Assembly (NCBI RefSeq): GCF_025399835.1 | Contig: NZ_JAODVR010000002.1 | Location: forward strand, 496,001-560,000 | Length of the DNA: 64,000 nt | Reading direction: 5' to 3' | Source of the DNA: Haloarchaeobius sp. HME9146 | GTDB lineage: Archaea; Halobacteriota; Halobacteria; Halobacteriales; Natrialbaceae | In this document: positions 9,547 to 18,793 of the stretch, in pieces | Numbering within the stretch: position 1 is the first letter of the stretch | Layout of the letters: each line of letters begins with the position of its first letter | Notes under the pieces: model-generated | What the model was told of the DNA's origin: nothing | Seen by the model: only the letters and a program-made list of their open reading frames with translations | Databases searched by the model: none | Made by a program: the position numbers and the translations under genes

Positions 9547-9915
9547 TCAGTCCGAATTGCGCTCGGTTTCGACCTCGCGCTCGCCCGACTCGGCAGCGTC
9601 GGTTTCGGGTTGCGCGTCATCGACGGGTTCGGCCACATCGTCGTCCATCGCTGCCGGCTCCTCGGCCGGGGCAGCGTCGACCGGCATATCCTCGTCCATC
9701 TCGTCGCCGACGACGGCGCGTCGAGTCTCCTCTTTCACGCCGGTGATCTCAGCCTCCAGTTTCTCTCGGCCCTTCTGGTACTCGCCCATCGCTTCACCGC
9801 TCGCTCGTGCCAGCTTCGGCAGTTTGTCCGCGCCGAAGAGGAGAACGACGAGCAGAAGAACGACGATGAGTTCGGGGCCGCCGATGCCTCCGATGAACAG
9901 CGGTATCGTCACCAT
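9547..9915 (-). CDS. tatA: TatA-type twin-arginine translocase subunit
   Basis: The 122-residue protein has the TatA/B architecture: a short extracytoplasmic N-terminus, one membrane helix (PELIVVLLLVVLLFGADKLP), an amphipathic helix (KLARASGEAMGEYQKGREKLE) and a long acidic tail. The FGADKLP hinge corresponds to the Phe-Gly hinge of TatA. It would form the pore for folded Tat substrates. Many probable Tat substrates are encoded in this window, but tatC is not next to it. Confidence 0.85.
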   Translation of the reverse strand: MVTIPLFIGGIGGPELIVVLLLVVLLFGADKLPKLARASGEAMGEYQKGREKLEAEITGVKEETRRAVVGDEMDEDMPVDAAPAEEPAAMDDDVAEPVDDAQPETDAAESGEREVETERNSD

Positions 9916-10046
9916 TCTATGCTCAGAGAAGCGATGCTCGAAGATAACCCTTCTACCGAGGAAATCCGATAACTCGTGGCTCAGGCGCTTACACGTTCGA
10001 ACGGGCCGGGTTCAAGACCGGGTGTCACCGGGACTGCCGAGGTTGC

Positions 10047-11942
10047 TCAGCGCCAGACACGCGAGTAGGGCTTGACCTGGACGTCGGTCCGAATCTCCGA
10101 CAGCTGGTCGACGGTCGGGGCGTTCACGATGGTGACGCGGGTGCCGTCGAGGGTGACGTGGAAGGCGTCTGCGAACGGGCCGCTCTCGATGACCCAGGTG
10201 TTCTGGCCCACACGGTCGGCACGGAACTCCTCGAGGACGTCGGTGTACGCCTCGTAGAACTCCTGTGCGTCGTTGGTGGTGTCCCACTCGGTCGCCCAGA
10301 CGTAGCCGTACTCGCCGTCCTTGTGGTACGGGACGATGCGGTCGCCGGCCCAGCCGGCCGAGGGCTTGCTGACGTAGTTGTAGGTGTCGTACTGCGACTC
10401 GACGTTGGTGATGTCGTAGGCGCTGATGACGCGGGAGTTCCCCTCCTTCGCGAGATGGTAGAACATCGCGTAGATGGACGCCTCTCCGAGGACGTCCGCA
10501 CCCTCGTCACCGGATTCGAAGCGGGCCCAGCCGCCCGTGGTCGCGTCGGTGACCTCGACGCGGGTCGGGCGGTCCGTGTTGGCCGGGTGGATGACCGCCT
10601 CGGTGGTCGTCGGCATGTTCTCGAACGAGTACGTCACGGCCTGCCAGCCCTTCTGCTGGACCATGTAGTCCATCCAGACTGGGCCGTCGGAGTAGGGCTG
10701 GAAGATGGCGATGAGCAGCCCGGTCGCCGGGGACTCGCCGCTGGTGTCCGCGCCGGTGTTCGGCGGGCTCTGGGTGCAGGTCCAGGTGGTGCCACAGTGC
10801 TGCTTGTAGAGGGCCGTGACGTAGTTGGCCTCACCCTCGACCACGCCGTTGCGGGCCAGTTGTTCGTCCTGGACGTCCTTCAGCGACGAGGTCAGGTCGA
10901 AGTGCTGGTCCTGCAGGGCGTGGACCATCTCGTGGACGAGCACGTTCGGGTCGACCGTCGGCTGGTCGGGGTCCGTCGAGACGATGATCATCTCGTCGGT
11001 CTTGGGCGCGTAGTAGCCCAGGACGTTCGAGCCGAACAGCTTGTTGAACTCGTCGGAGATGTTCTCGTCCTCACCGACGATAAACAGCGCCTCCCAGACC
11101 TGGTTGTTCCACAGCGAGTGGTCCTCGGTCTCGTTGGAGCCCTCGGCGAGCTGTGCACGGTACTCCGCGCGAGAGATGATCTTCACGTCGACCGGTTCGA
11201 GGTACTCCAGCCCGCGGATGTACTCCACGCGAGCCATCGTCACGGCGACGAGGGCGTCGAGTTCCGCGTCGGAGACGCCGTCGCTCTGGTCGATGATGAC
11301 GGTCTGGTTGTACCAGTAGCCGGCCTCGTAGCCGATGATGCCGTCGTCCTCGCTGCCGACGGGGACGGGGTCCTCGCCGTCATCGACGGGGACGCCGCCA
11401 TCGGTCGTGCCGCCGGTGTCACCCGGAATGACGTCGGGGTCGCCACCGGCATCGCCGTCACCGCCCTGCTGGCCGGCGTCCGAGCCGCCGTCGGTTCCTG
11501 GGGCGTCGTCCCCGCCGGAACCACCGTCGGTGACAGGACTGTCAGGTGTCCCGTCAGGAGCGGGGTCCACGGCCGGGTCGCCGCCGTCGCTGCCGCCAGC
11601 GTCAGGGTCGGAGACGTCGGGCTCACCCGCACCGGAGCCACCGTCTGTGACAGGCGTGTCGGGGCTGTCCGGGTCACCAACGGCCGGCTCGTCGGGCGAA
11701 TCGACATCGGGCGCAGGGTCGTCAGCACCGGTCGCCGGGCCGTCCACGTCGGGGCTCTCGTCACCGTTGCTCCCCTCGCCCGCAGGCGGTGTCACGTCCG
11801 GTGTGGGTGCGGGGTCATCGACGACCGGTGGATAATCGTCGTCTGGTACGGCACTCACGGGCGCGTCGTCGAACGAGACGAAGACCACGGTACCCGAGAG
11901 TAACACGAGGAGTGCGAGAAGCACTGCTGGGACCCCCTTCAT
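10047..11942 (-). CDS. Hvo_1808-type surface protein, putative metallopeptidase
   Basis: Signal peptide (KGVPAVLLALLVLLSG), then about 170 residues of low-complexity Pro/Asp/Gly/Ser linker, then a conserved C-terminal domain. That domain has GYEAGYWYNQTVIIDQSDG and YIRGLEYLEPVDVKIISRAEYR, which match Hvo_1808-family surface proteins as I recall them. A gluzincin-like HEMVH motif in VLVHEMVHALQDQHFDL suggests zinc binding. The start at 11942 is preferred over the longer frame because it begins directly at the signal peptide. It is divergent from lonB. Confidence 0.82.
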   Translation of the reverse strand: MKGVPAVLLALLVLLSGTVVFVSFDDAPVSAVPDDDYPPVVDDPAPTPDVTPPAGEGSNGDESPDVDGPATGADDPAPDVDSPDEPAVGDPDSPDTPVTDGGSGAGEPDVSDPDAGGSDGGDPAVDPAPDGTPDSPVTDGGSGGDDAPGTDGGSDAGQQGGDGDAGGDPDVIPGDTGGTTDGGVPVDDGEDPVPVGSEDDGIIGYEAGYWYNQTVIIDQSDGVSDAELDALVAVTMARVEYIRGLEYLEPVDVKIISRAEYRAQLAEGSNETEDHSLWNNQVWEALFIVGEDENISDEFNKLFGSNVLGYYAPKTDEMIIVSTDPDQPTVDPNVLVHEMVHALQDQHFDLTSSLKDVQDEQLARNGVVEGEANYVTALYKQHCGTTWTCTQSPPNTGADTSGESPATGLLIAIFQPYSDGPVWMDYMVQQKGWQAVTYSFENMPTTTEAVIHPANTDRPTRVEVTDATTGGWARFESGDEGADVLGEASIYAMFYHLAKEGNSRVISAYDITNVESQYDTYNYVSKPSAGWAGDRIVPYHKDGEYGYVWATEWDTTNDAQEFYEAYTDVLEEFRADRVGQNTWVIESGPFADAFHVTLDGTRVTIVNAPTVDQLSEIRTDVQVKPYSRVWR

Positions 11943-12081
11943 GCGTATAAAAACGGTATTTTGTCTGATAAGGCTTTCACGCCGCGTCGTAACCGGGTAA
12001 CGACAGCTAACCATCAGGTAAGTAGAAAGGATATGAAGCCTGTGCGTCTATATCACACACGAGTGATGTACCGATCAGACC
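11943..12081. promoter_or_regulatory. Divergent promoter region, Hvo_1808-type gene / lonB
   Basis: 139 bp between two divergent starts. CTATATC (about 12048-12054) lies roughly 30 nt before the lonB ATG and is a plausible TATA box. An inverted repeat TCAC-N6-GTGA follows it. Confidence 0.5.
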
Positions 12082-14109
12082 ATGGAAATCGAGAAGGACA
12101 ACTCTGAGTTAGCTGCTAGTACCGACACCCCGCCCACGAACAGGGAATACGGGCCGTTCCCGCCAGCGCCAGCGCCGGACGACGACTCCGACGAGGCCAC
12201 GGCCGAACTGCTCGGCGGCCTCGAGGTCGAGAGCACCGCCGACGTGGAGGTCCCGCGCATGCTCATCGACCAGGTCATCGGGCAGGACCGGGCCCGCGAT
12301 ATCATCGAGAAAGCCGCGACACAGCGCCGGCACGTGATGATGATCGGCTCCCCAGGGACCGGGAAGTCGATGCTCGCGAAGGCGATGGCCGAGCTGCTCC
12401 CGAGTAGTGAACTCTCCGACGTACTCGTCATGCACAACGAGGACGACGGGAACCGCCCGAAGGTCGAGATCGTCCCGGCCGGTGGCGGCGAGCTCGTCAT
12501 CAGGGAGCACCGCCAGCGCGCCCGGAAGGGCCTCCAGCTCCGCTGGTTCGCGATGTGGACGACGATACTGCTCGTGTTCATCTACACCATCATCGTCCAG
12601 CAACTGCTGCTTGGCATCCTGGCCATCGCAGTCATCTACTACATCTTCCGGAGCGGGGCCCGGAACCGGAACCGGATGGTCCCGAAGATACTGGTCGACA
12701 ACAGTGAACGTACAAGTGCGCCGTTCCAGGACGCGAGCGGCGCTCACGCGGGGGCACTCCTCGGCGACGTGCGCCACGACCCGTACCAGTCCGGTGGGAT
12801 GGAGACGCCGAGCCACGACCGCGTCGAACCCGGCGCAATCCACAAGGCCGACAAGGGCGTGTTGTTCATCGACGAGATCAACACGCTCGAGGTCCGCACG
12901 CAGCAGAAGCTGCTGACGGCGCTCCAGGAGCGCGAGTACTCCATCACCGCCCAGTCAGACACCTCGTCTGGTGCGATGGTCCACACCGAAGCTGTCCCGT
13001 GCGAGTTCGTCATGATCGCCGCAGGGAACCTCGACGCGATGGAGAACATGCACCCCGCACTCCGGAGCCGTATCAAGGGCTACGGGTACGAGGTCTACAT
13101 GGACGACACCATCGACGACTCGCCGGAGATCCGACGCAAGTTCGTTCGGTTCGTGGCCCAGGAAGTGGCGAACGACGGGCGTCTTCCCCACTTCACCCGG
13201 GGGGCCATCGCGGAGATAGTCCGCGAGGCACAGCGACGTGCCGGCCGGCAGGACCACCTGACCCTGCGGTTCCGTGACCTCGGCGGCCTCGTCCGCGTCG
13301 CCGGTGACATCGCGCGCGACGAGGGAACCCTGTTCACGACCCGTGAGCACGTCATGCAGGCCAAGCGCCGGGCGCGCTCCATCGAGCAACAGATCGCAGA
13401 CGACTACATCGACCGCCGCCGCGAGTACGACCTCACGGTCAACGAGGGCGCGGTCGTCGGTCGGGTCAACGGCCTGGCCGTCATGGGCGAGGATAGCGGT
13501 ATCGTGATGCCCGTCATGGCCGAGGTCGCGCCCTCCCAGGGCTCGGGCGAGGTCATCGCGACCGGCAAGCTCCAGGAGATAGCGACCGAATCGGTCCAGA
13601 ACGTCTCCGCGGTCGTCAAGAAGTACTCCGACGAGAGCCTCGACCAGAAGGACATCCACATCCAGTTCGTGCAGGCGTACGACGGCGTCGAGGGCGACTC
13701 GGCCTCCGTGACGGTTGCGACCGCCATCCTGTCCGCATTGACCGGTGTGCCGGTCGACCAGAGCGTCGCCATGACCGGCTCCCTGTCGGTCCGGGGCGAC
13801 GTGCTTCCCGTCGGTGGCGTCACCCACAAGGTCGAAGCCGCCGTCAAGGCCGGAAGCAAGCGGGTCATCATCCCGTTCGCCAACGAGCGCGACGTGCTCG
13901 TCGAGCCCGAGGTTCGCGAGCAGGTCGAGATCATCCCCGTCAGGCACATCGGCGAGGTCCTGGACGCCGCCATGGTCACCGAGACGACGAAGCATTCGAT
14001 GCTCGAACGGCTCTCACGGGCCGCGAGCGACACTCTCGGTGAGTTCACGTTCGGCTCGGGCGCGGGCGAGGCTCGCGTCGAGAGCGAGCCCGACTCGGGC
14101 GGCCAGTGA
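12082..14109 (+). CDS. lonB: ATP-dependent protease LonB
   Basis: Membrane-anchored archaeal Lon of 675 residues. The AAA+ domain has Walker [10 protein letters not shown] and Walker [13 protein letters not shown]. Two membrane helices (about residues 155-190, including [13 protein letters not shown]) are inserted between the Walker motifs, as is typical of LonB. The C-terminal protease domain has the catalytic Ser in [10 protein letters not shown] and Lys in [11 protein letters not shown]. It degrades regulatory and misfolded proteins at the membrane; in Haloferax it is essential and affects carotenoid synthesis. Length and order are complete. Confidence 0.97.
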   Translation: MEIEKDNSELAASTDTPPTNREYGPFPPAPAPDDDSDEATAELLGGLEVESTADVEVPRMLIDQVIGQDRARDIIEKAATQRRHVMMIGSPGTGKSMLAKAMAELLPSSELSDVLVMHNEDDGNRPKVEIVPAGGGELVIREHRQRARKGLQLRWFAMWTTILLVFIYTIIVQQLLLGILAIAVIYYIFRSGARNRNRMVPKILVDNSERTSAPFQDASGAHAGALLGDVRHDPYQSGGMETPSHDRVEPGAIHKADKGVLFIDEINTLEVRTQQKLLTALQEREYSITAQSDTSSGAMVHTEAVPCEFVMIAAGNLDAMENMHPALRSRIKGYGYEVYMDDTIDDSPEIRRKFVRFVAQEVANDGRLPHFTRGAIAEIVREAQRRAGRQDHLTLRFRDLGGLVRVAGDIARDEGTLFTTREHVMQAKRRARSIEQQIADDYIDRRREYDLTVNEGAVVGRVNGLAVMGEDSGIVMPVMAEVAPSQGSGEVIATGKLQEIATESVQNVSAVVKKYSDESLDQKDIHIQFVQAYDGVEGDSASVTVATAILSALTGVPVDQSVAMTGSLSVRGDVLPVGGVTHKVEAAVKAGSKRVIIPFANERDVLVEPEVREQVEIIPVRHIGEVLDAAMVTETTKHSMLERLSRAASDTLGEFTFGSGAGEARVESEPDSGGQ

Positions 14110-14178
14110 CCGGCGTGGTCTGACGTCGGTACGACCGTCGATTTCTTCGAAAAAGCTGAACCGCTGTGACCGCGAGGT

Positions 14179-14808
14179 CTACGCCTGCCCCGGCTTGCTG
14201 ACCGGCGGCGTCGTCTCCTGCTCGGTCGTCTCGCGTGCACCGAGAGCGAACAGGGCGAACGAGAGACCCGTCGTGAGCAGGTTCACACCGAACAGGAGCC
14301 CGATGGCCCACACTGCACTGCTCGGGAACTCGGCCAGGATGAACGACGCGAGCACCAGCGAGAGGACGCCACTGGCGACGAGCCAACCCCAGTTCGGCTC
14401 CTCGCGGAGCTTCAGGCCGAGGAATATCTCGATGATGCCGTCGAGCATGAAGAACCCGACCAGCAGCAGCGTCAGCGACGTGAGTCCGATGACCGGGTTC
14501 GCCATCAGGAATATCCCGGCGACCGCGTAGAGCACGCCGAGGAGGCTCTGGCTGACGAACCCCTTCCAGTTCATCTGTGATATCCCGTGGCCGACGTTGA
14601 CCAGGCCGCCGAGCACCAGTACCGCACCGAGCAGCACCGATATCGAGATACCCGTGACGAACGGGAAGATGATGGCCAGGACGCCCCCGATTGCGAGAGC
14701 GATACCCGCGAACAGCAGCGGTCGCCAGTCGCCCGAAAGCGTCGTCATCTGCGGTCCCGATTCGAGCTGTTCTTCGATGTCACCGAACTCGTGTGTCTCT
14801 TCACTCAT
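14179..14808 (-). CDS. HdeD/DUF308 family membrane protein
   Basis: The 209-residue protein has an acidic cytoplasmic N-terminus and six predicted membrane helices in hairpins: PLLFAGIALAIGGVLAIIFP, SVLLGAVLVLGGLVNVGHG, LLGVLYAVAGIFLMANP and so on. The helix-hairpin pattern and MANPVIGLTSLTLLLVGFF match HdeD-like DUF308 proteins, linked to acid resistance in enterobacteria; the role in archaea is unknown. The start at 14808 removes a 26-residue extension with no family similarity. It converges with lonB. Confidence 0.85.
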   Translation of the reverse strand: MSEETHEFGDIEEQLESGPQMTTLSGDWRPLLFAGIALAIGGVLAIIFPFVTGISISVLLGAVLVLGGLVNVGHGISQMNWKGFVSQSLLGVLYAVAGIFLMANPVIGLTSLTLLLVGFFMLDGIIEIFLGLKLREEPNWGWLVASGVLSLVLASFILAEFPSSAVWAIGLLFGVNLLTTGLSFALFALGARETTEQETTPPVSKPGQA

Positions 14809-15091
14809 TGTACTCCCTCTGTGTCGGACGTAGGAGCGTCCGTGGGAAGAATAATGTTCCACGAGTATGGGGAGTGTCCGCACCATCTCCCGGTGAACTG
14901 CGAGCTCATCGACACCTCAGCATCGCAGGGGTGAGTCGTGTCCACGACCGGGTTCGACGGTGCCCGGAACCGGCCGGGTCTGCAGTATCCAGCGCGACTG
15001 AACCTGTAGTCGGTGGTCTGGAATCGTTCGTTTCTTCGACGAAACGATACTACTACTCGGTCAGTTCGGCTGGTACTTACGTATCTGCGAG
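14809..15091. other. Intergenic region ahead of array A
   Basis: No supported gene is visible between the HdeD-like start and the first array A promoter. Confidence 0.5.
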
Positions 15092-15138
15092 CAACTTCGT
15101 GGTACGGGTGTAACGACGTTACTACCTCGGCGCTATAT
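15092..15138 (+). promoter_or_regulatory. Array A promoter block, copy 1
   Basis: CAACTTCGTGGTA, then GTAAC at +18, TTACTACC and TATAT 24 nt after the GTAAC start. The GTAAC-gac-GTTAC core is a perfect inverted repeat here. Confidence 0.8.
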
Positions 15139-15174
15139 CGCGGGATGGCCTACTCCTCGCCGAGGGGGTTGAAA

Positions 15175-15522
15175 ATGACTCACAACGTCTCTCGAGGGGT
15201 GTATCGTCGGAAAGTGCTGAAGACCGTCGGCATCGGCCTCGCCGCCGTCACCGTCGGCAGCCAAGCCGTCTCCGCGAAAGCGGGCCAGGAGCCCAGCGTG
15301 GCTCCCGGTCAGCAATCCGGTGAACAGCCGTTCCACGGTGGTTACTACGGCCGTTACTACCGCCCGTATGGATACTACCGTCCGTACTACCGCGGCTACT
15401 ACCGTGGCTACTACCGCCCGTACTACCGTGGCTACTACCGCGGCTACTACGGCTACCGTGGCTACGGCTACGGGCCGTACATCCGGTTCCGCGGACGCGG
15501 CTTCCGCTTCCGGTACTACTAG
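15175..15522 (+). CDS. Array A protein 1: Tat-exported Tyr/Arg/Gly repeat protein
   Basis: 115 residues. The N-terminus VYRRKVLKTVGIGLAAVTVG carries a twin-arginine motif and a hydrophobic stretch ending in a probable VSA cleavage site. The mature part is almost only Tyr, Arg, Gly and Pro (GGYYGRYYRPYGYYRPYY, RGYYRGYYRPYY, YGYRGYGYGPY) and ends IRFRGRGFRFRYY. It is strongly basic, very unusual in an acidic haloarchaeal proteome. The ATG was chosen because it follows a conserved G-rich leader (GAGGGGGTTGAAA) shared with neighbours. Function unknown; a structural surface or matrix protein is my inference. Confidence 0.75.
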   Translation: MTHNVSRGVYRRKVLKTVGIGLAAVTVGSQAVSAKAGQEPSVAPGQQSGEQPFHGGYYGRYYRPYGYYRPYYRGYYRGYYRPYYRGYYRGYYGYRGYGYGPYIRFRGRGFRFRYY

Positions 15523-15702
15523 TCGAACCGTTCGTCGAGGACCGGGCCACTCCGGGTGGCCCGACCGTTTTTTGGAGTTCCGGGCGGCCGGGAGGTCGGC
15601 CGTCTTCGCACAGCTCGTGACAGACCTGTTGGAGCTGGTCCTTTCGTCGGGGAAACCTCGTATCGGCTTGGTCGTTTCGGGTCGTGATTACGTTTCGTCG
15701 GA

Positions 15703-15750
15703 CAACTCCGTGGTACTGATGTAACGTCGTCACTACCTCGTGATTATATT
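15703..15750 (+). promoter_or_regulatory. Array A promoter block, copy 2
   Basis: CAACTCCGTGGTA, GTAAC at 15721, CACTACC and TATATT at 15745, with the same 18 and 24 nt spacings as copy 1. Confidence 0.8.
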
Positions 15751-15788
15751 TTGATACCTCCTATGAGTGTGGCGAGGGGGTTGCAATT

Positions 15789-16181
15789 ATGACTTACAAC
15801 GACTCTCGGAACATGTATCGTCGCAAACTGCTGAAGACCGTCGGTATCGGCCTCGCCGCCGTCGCCGTCGGCAGTCAGGCCGTCTCCGCGAACGAGGGAC
15901 AGACGCCAGCCGTCGAGCCCGGACAGAAGCCCACCGACGAACAGTTCGGTGCGTACTGGGGCGGCCCCTGGGGCGGAACCTGGCGTGGCTACTACCGCGG
16001 CTACGGGTACGACCCGTGCTGTGGTGTCGGTGGCTCGTTCTATCGGCCGTACGGTTATCGTGGCTACGGACTCCGCGGGTACGGCATCCGCGGCCGTGCC
16101 CCGTTCTACGGCGGGTTCGGTTCCCGTGGTGGGTACTACCGCTTGAGCGGCTCGCCGAACTGGCGCTACCGCGTGTACTGA
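15789..16181 (+). CDS. Array A protein 2: Tat-exported Gly/Tyr/Arg-rich protein
   Basis: 130 residues. The signal region MYRRKLLKTVGIGLAAVAVG is nearly identical to its neighbours, with probable cleavage after VSA. A short linker containing EQFGAYWGGPWGGTW is shared with protein 3. Then come Arg/Tyr/Gly repeats and one Cys pair (YDPCCGVGG). The C-terminus is GSPNWRYRVY. The Cys pair could crosslink or bind metal (inference). No catalytic domain is visible. Confidence 0.75.
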   Translation: MTYNDSRNMYRRKLLKTVGIGLAAVAVGSQAVSANEGQTPAVEPGQKPTDEQFGAYWGGPWGGTWRGYYRGYGYDPCCGVGGSFYRPYGYRGYGLRGYGIRGRAPFYGGFGSRGGYYRLSGSPNWRYRVY

Positions 16182-16399
16182 GTAGCCGACCATCGGCGGC
16201 CGGCCGATCGCCGGAATCGTCGGTGCGTCCAGACCCGCGATCGACCGCGGGCGTGGTAGTTCCGGGAGCTCGAGGGGCTCCCGGTTTTCTCGTTCGACTC
16301 CGTCCGGAATGCCGACAGTGAACTCGACCTGCCCGCGGTTTCCTCCGGGATACGTTCTTTCCGGGTGGTTAGTTCGGCAGGTGATTACGTTTCGTCGGA

Positions 16400-16446
16400 C
16401 AACTCCGTGGTACTGACGTAACGGCATCACTACCGCGAAATTATAC
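16400..16446 (+). promoter_or_regulatory. Array A promoter block, copy 3
   Basis: CAACTCCGTGGTA, GTAAC at 16418, CACTACC and TATAC at 16442; spacings 18 and 24. Confidence 0.8.
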
Positions 16447-16481
16447 TTCGTAATCGCCTACTCACCCCGAGGGGGTTGAAA

Positions 16482-16844
16482 ATGACTCACAACGACTCTC
16501 GAGGAGTGTATCGTCGTAAAGTGCTGAAGACCGTCGGTGTCGGCCTCGCAGCCGTCGCAGTCGGCAGCCAGGCAGCCTCGGCCAAGGAGGGGAAAGCGCC
16601 CGCCATCGCGCCCGGCCAGAAGCCAACCGAAGAACAGTTCGGTGCGTACTGGGGCGGCCCGTGGGGGGCCTACTGGCGCAGCTACGGTGCGTACAACCCG
16701 TACTGTGACCCGTGTGCCGGTGCCGCCTACTGGCGTGGCTACGGCTACCGTGGCTACTACGGACGCCGGTTCTACGGACGCGGCTACTACGGACGGTCGT
16801 ACCTCCGGTTCCGTGGCCGTGGGTTCCGCTTCCGGTACTACTAG
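16482..16844 (+). CDS. Array A protein 3: Tat-exported Tyr/Arg/Gly-rich protein
   Basis: 120 residues. The signal is VYRRKVLKTVGVGLAAVAVG with a twin arginine. The linker EQFGAYWGGPWGAYW matches protein 2, and the tail LRFRGRGFRFRYY matches protein 1, so the cluster grew by duplication and recombination. Three Cys occur in CDPCAG and just before it. An in-frame TTG lies two codons upstream; the ATG at 16482 was chosen because it sits at the same place after the GGGGGTTGAAA leader as in protein 1. Confidence 0.75.
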   Translation: MTHNDSRGVYRRKVLKTVGVGLAAVAVGSQAASAKEGKAPAIAPGQKPTEEQFGAYWGGPWGAYWRSYGAYNPYCDPCAGAAYWRGYGYRGYYGRRFYGRGYYGRSYLRFRGRGFRFRYY

Positions 16845-17057
16845 TCGAACAGCCAGACGGCTCGCTTTCCAGCCGTCGTCCCATCCTGCTTTCTTTGTCG
16901 TCTCTCACCACGAGAGCGCTCGCGGCGTAGATCGGCCAGAGTCCCTGAAAGTACCGCCCAGCTCCGCAACCCCGTGTCGCCGTTACCCGGCGGTGATACC
17001 GGCGGCGAAACGTGACTACGGCGTGCTCGTTTCGACTGGTAGTTCCGTGTCGTCGTG

Positions 17058-17106
17058 TAACTTCGTGGTTCGCTCGTAACCAGATTATTACCGTGTGATT
17101 ATGTTT
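17058..17106 (+). promoter_or_regulatory. Array A promoter block, copy 4
   Basis: TAACTTCGTGGTT, GTAAC at 17076, TTATTACC and TATGTTTT at 17100; spacings 18 and 24. Confidence 0.78.
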
Positions 17107-17144
17107 TAACAACCCCTACAGTGGTGCCGAGGGGTTGAGAATTC

Positions 17145-17501
17145 ATGACTCATAACGATACTCGGAGTATGGGACGCCGCAAGCTGTTGAAGACCGTCGG
17201 CATCGGCCTCGCCGCTGTCGCCGTCGGCAGCCAGGCTGTCTCCGCGAACCAGGGCCGGTCCGTCGAGCACAACGTCGGCACCGGCGCACCCGGCACCGGC
17301 CAGCCGTATCACCGCGGGTACTATCGCCGGTACTATCGCGGCTACTACCGCCCGTATGGGTACCGCCGCTACGGCTACCGCGGCTACTACCGCCCGTACG
17401 GCTACTACGGCTACCGCGGCTACGGCTACTACGGCTACGGCCCGTCGTACTTCAGCTACGAACGTGACCGCGACGGATCGGTCGAGATCGACTTCTACTA
17501 G
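17145..17501 (+). CDS. Array A protein 4: Tat-exported Tyr/Arg/Gly repeat protein
   Basis: 118 residues. The signal is MGRRKLLKTVGIGLAAVAVG. The mature body is a run of YR, YG and GY units (YRGYYRPYGYRRYGYRGYY, YGYRGYGYYGYGPSYF) and ends in an acidic tail ERDRDGSVEIDFY. That tail is a small version of the acidic beta patterns seen in family B. It is co-oriented with the rest and has its own promoter, so the cluster is not a single operon. Confidence 0.75.
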   Translation: MTHNDTRSMGRRKLLKTVGIGLAAVAVGSQAVSANQGRSVEHNVGTGAPGTGQPYHRGYYRRYYRGYYRPYGYRRYGYRGYYRPYGYYGYRGYGYYGYGPSYFSYERDRDGSVEIDFY

Positions 17502-17750
17502 TCGAACCGATACGACGGGAGCCGACCCGTCTGTAACTCGGATTTTTCGGTGGCGATGTGGGGAGAGCGAGCGCCAGCACACCTCACTGCAGAGCCACGA
17601 GCCATCGATGCCAGCGCGGCCGCTTCGCGTACGCGAGGCCCCATCCCTCGCCGTTACGACGTCCCTGTGATGAGATGGCCCCAGGGAGATTCCGCCGGGG
17701 AAACGTGCTTCCCTGCTGGTCGTTTTCGCTGGTAGTTCCGTTACATTGTG

Positions 17751-17798
17751 CAACTTCGTAGTACCGAAGTAACAGAATTATTACCTCGGAGCTATATT
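17751..17798 (+). promoter_or_regulatory. Array A promoter block, copy 5
   Basis: CAACTTCGTAGTA, GTAAC at 17769, TTATTACC and TATATTTT at 17793; spacings 18 and 24. Confidence 0.8.
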
Positions 17799-17837
17799 TT
17801 ATTAACTCATATCGAAGTGCGGGGGTTGAACTCCAAA

Positions 17838-18365
17838 ATGACTCAAGATAACACTCGAGGAATGTATCGACGAAAGCTGCTGAAGACCGTCGGTGTCGGC
17901 CTCGTTGCTGTCGGTGTCGGAAGCCAGGCTGTTTCTGCGAACCAGGGCGCATCGCCGAGCGTCAAGGGTGGCCTCGGTGAGGAACAGTGGTACGGCCGTC
18001 GCGGCTACTACGGTGGCCGCTTCCGGTTCCGCCGCCGTGGCTACTACGATCGCCGGTTCCGTGGCCGCCGCTTCTACGGCCGCCGCTTCGGCTACCGCGG
18101 CCGCATCGGCTACTACGGTGTCGACCCCTGTGGCGTCGACCCGTGTGCTGTTGACCCGTGTGCGGACATCGACCCGTGCGCAGACCCCTGCGCCGACGTC
18201 GACCCGTGTGCGGACGTCGACCCGTGTGCAGATCCCTGCGCCGACGTCGACCCGTGCGCTGACCCGTGCGCCGGCGGGCTTGGCGGGCTCTACACCCGCC
18301 CTGTCCCGTACCGCGGGCGCTTCCGCTACCGCCGCCGCCGGTACGGCCGGCGCACTCTCTACTGA
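17838..18365 (+). CDS. Array A protein 5: Tat-exported Arg-rich protein with DPCA Cys repeats
   Basis: 175 residues. The signal is MYRRKLLKTVGVGLVAVGVG. An Arg/Tyr/Gly block (YYGGRFRFRRRGYYDRRFRG) leads into a Cys repeat block containing ten DPC units in mixed DPCAD, VDPCA and IDPCA spacing. A second Arg/Tyr block closes the protein (RFRYRRRRYGRR). A Cys/Asp/Pro core between two basic arms suggests disulfide crosslinking or metal binding outside the cell (inference). The closest relative is protein 6. Confidence 0.77.
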   Translation: MTQDNTRGMYRRKLLKTVGVGLVAVGVGSQAVSANQGASPSVKGGLGEEQWYGRRGYYGGRFRFRRRGYYDRRFRGRRFYGRRFGYRGRIGYYGVDPCGVDPCAVDPCADIDPCADPCADVDPCADVDPCADPCADVDPCADPCAGGLGGLYTRPVPYRGRFRYRRRRYGRRTLY

Positions 18366-18391
18366 AATCGCCGTGTAAACTGTCGAAATAT

Positions 18392-18427
18392 CGACTAGAG
18401 CAACTCTAGTCGAGGGTGATTATTTTT
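18392..18427 (+). terminator. Stem-loop plus T-rich tract after array A gene 5
   Basis: A perfect 9-bp inverted repeat with a 3-nt loop (CGACTAGAG-CAA-CTCTAGTCG, 18392-18412) is followed by a T-rich stretch. It lies 27 nt after the stop codon and is a plausible terminator. Confidence 0.55.
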
Positions 18428-18708
18428 CGCTCGTCTGAACTTGACCGCCACCGAGCGACTGCAACCACAGAACTCGTTGGACGGTAGTCGGAACCGCTCA
18501 TCCTGGTGAGAGCGTCGATCTCTCGGAGCGTGCCGAGGGGCTCACCCACATCCTTCACGACCAACTCCCACCAGAACGGGCAGTTCGTTCGTCAGTTGCG
18601 TACCCGCCGGGACATTCCGAGCCGGTTCGGGCGTGACGCCGCCGAGATTCCGGGACGGAGAGATGATTCCCCGCTGGTCGTTTCGGCTGGTAGTATCGGT
18701 ACGTTGTG
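18428..18708. other. Intergenic spacer within array A
   Basis: No gene supported. It is longer than the other array A spacers and holds no recognisable signal-peptide remnant. Confidence 0.4.
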
Positions 18709-18756
18709 CAACTTCGTGGTGTCCGGGTAACCAGATTGTCAGCTAACCAATATATC
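18709..18756 (+). promoter_or_regulatory. Array A promoter block, copy 6
   Basis: CAACTTCGTGGTG, GTAAC at 18727, then GTCAGC and TATATC at 18751; spacings 18 and 24. Confidence 0.78.
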
Positions 18757-18793
18757 TCAAAAGCCCATCTGTGAGGGTGAGGTTCGAACAACA

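Noticed and set aside
10158-11903. 581-codon open frame antisense to the Hvo_1808-type gene
   Set aside because: The sense strand has a signal peptide, HEMVH and family motifs; the antisense is Gly/Arg/Val low complexity caused by GC-rich codons.
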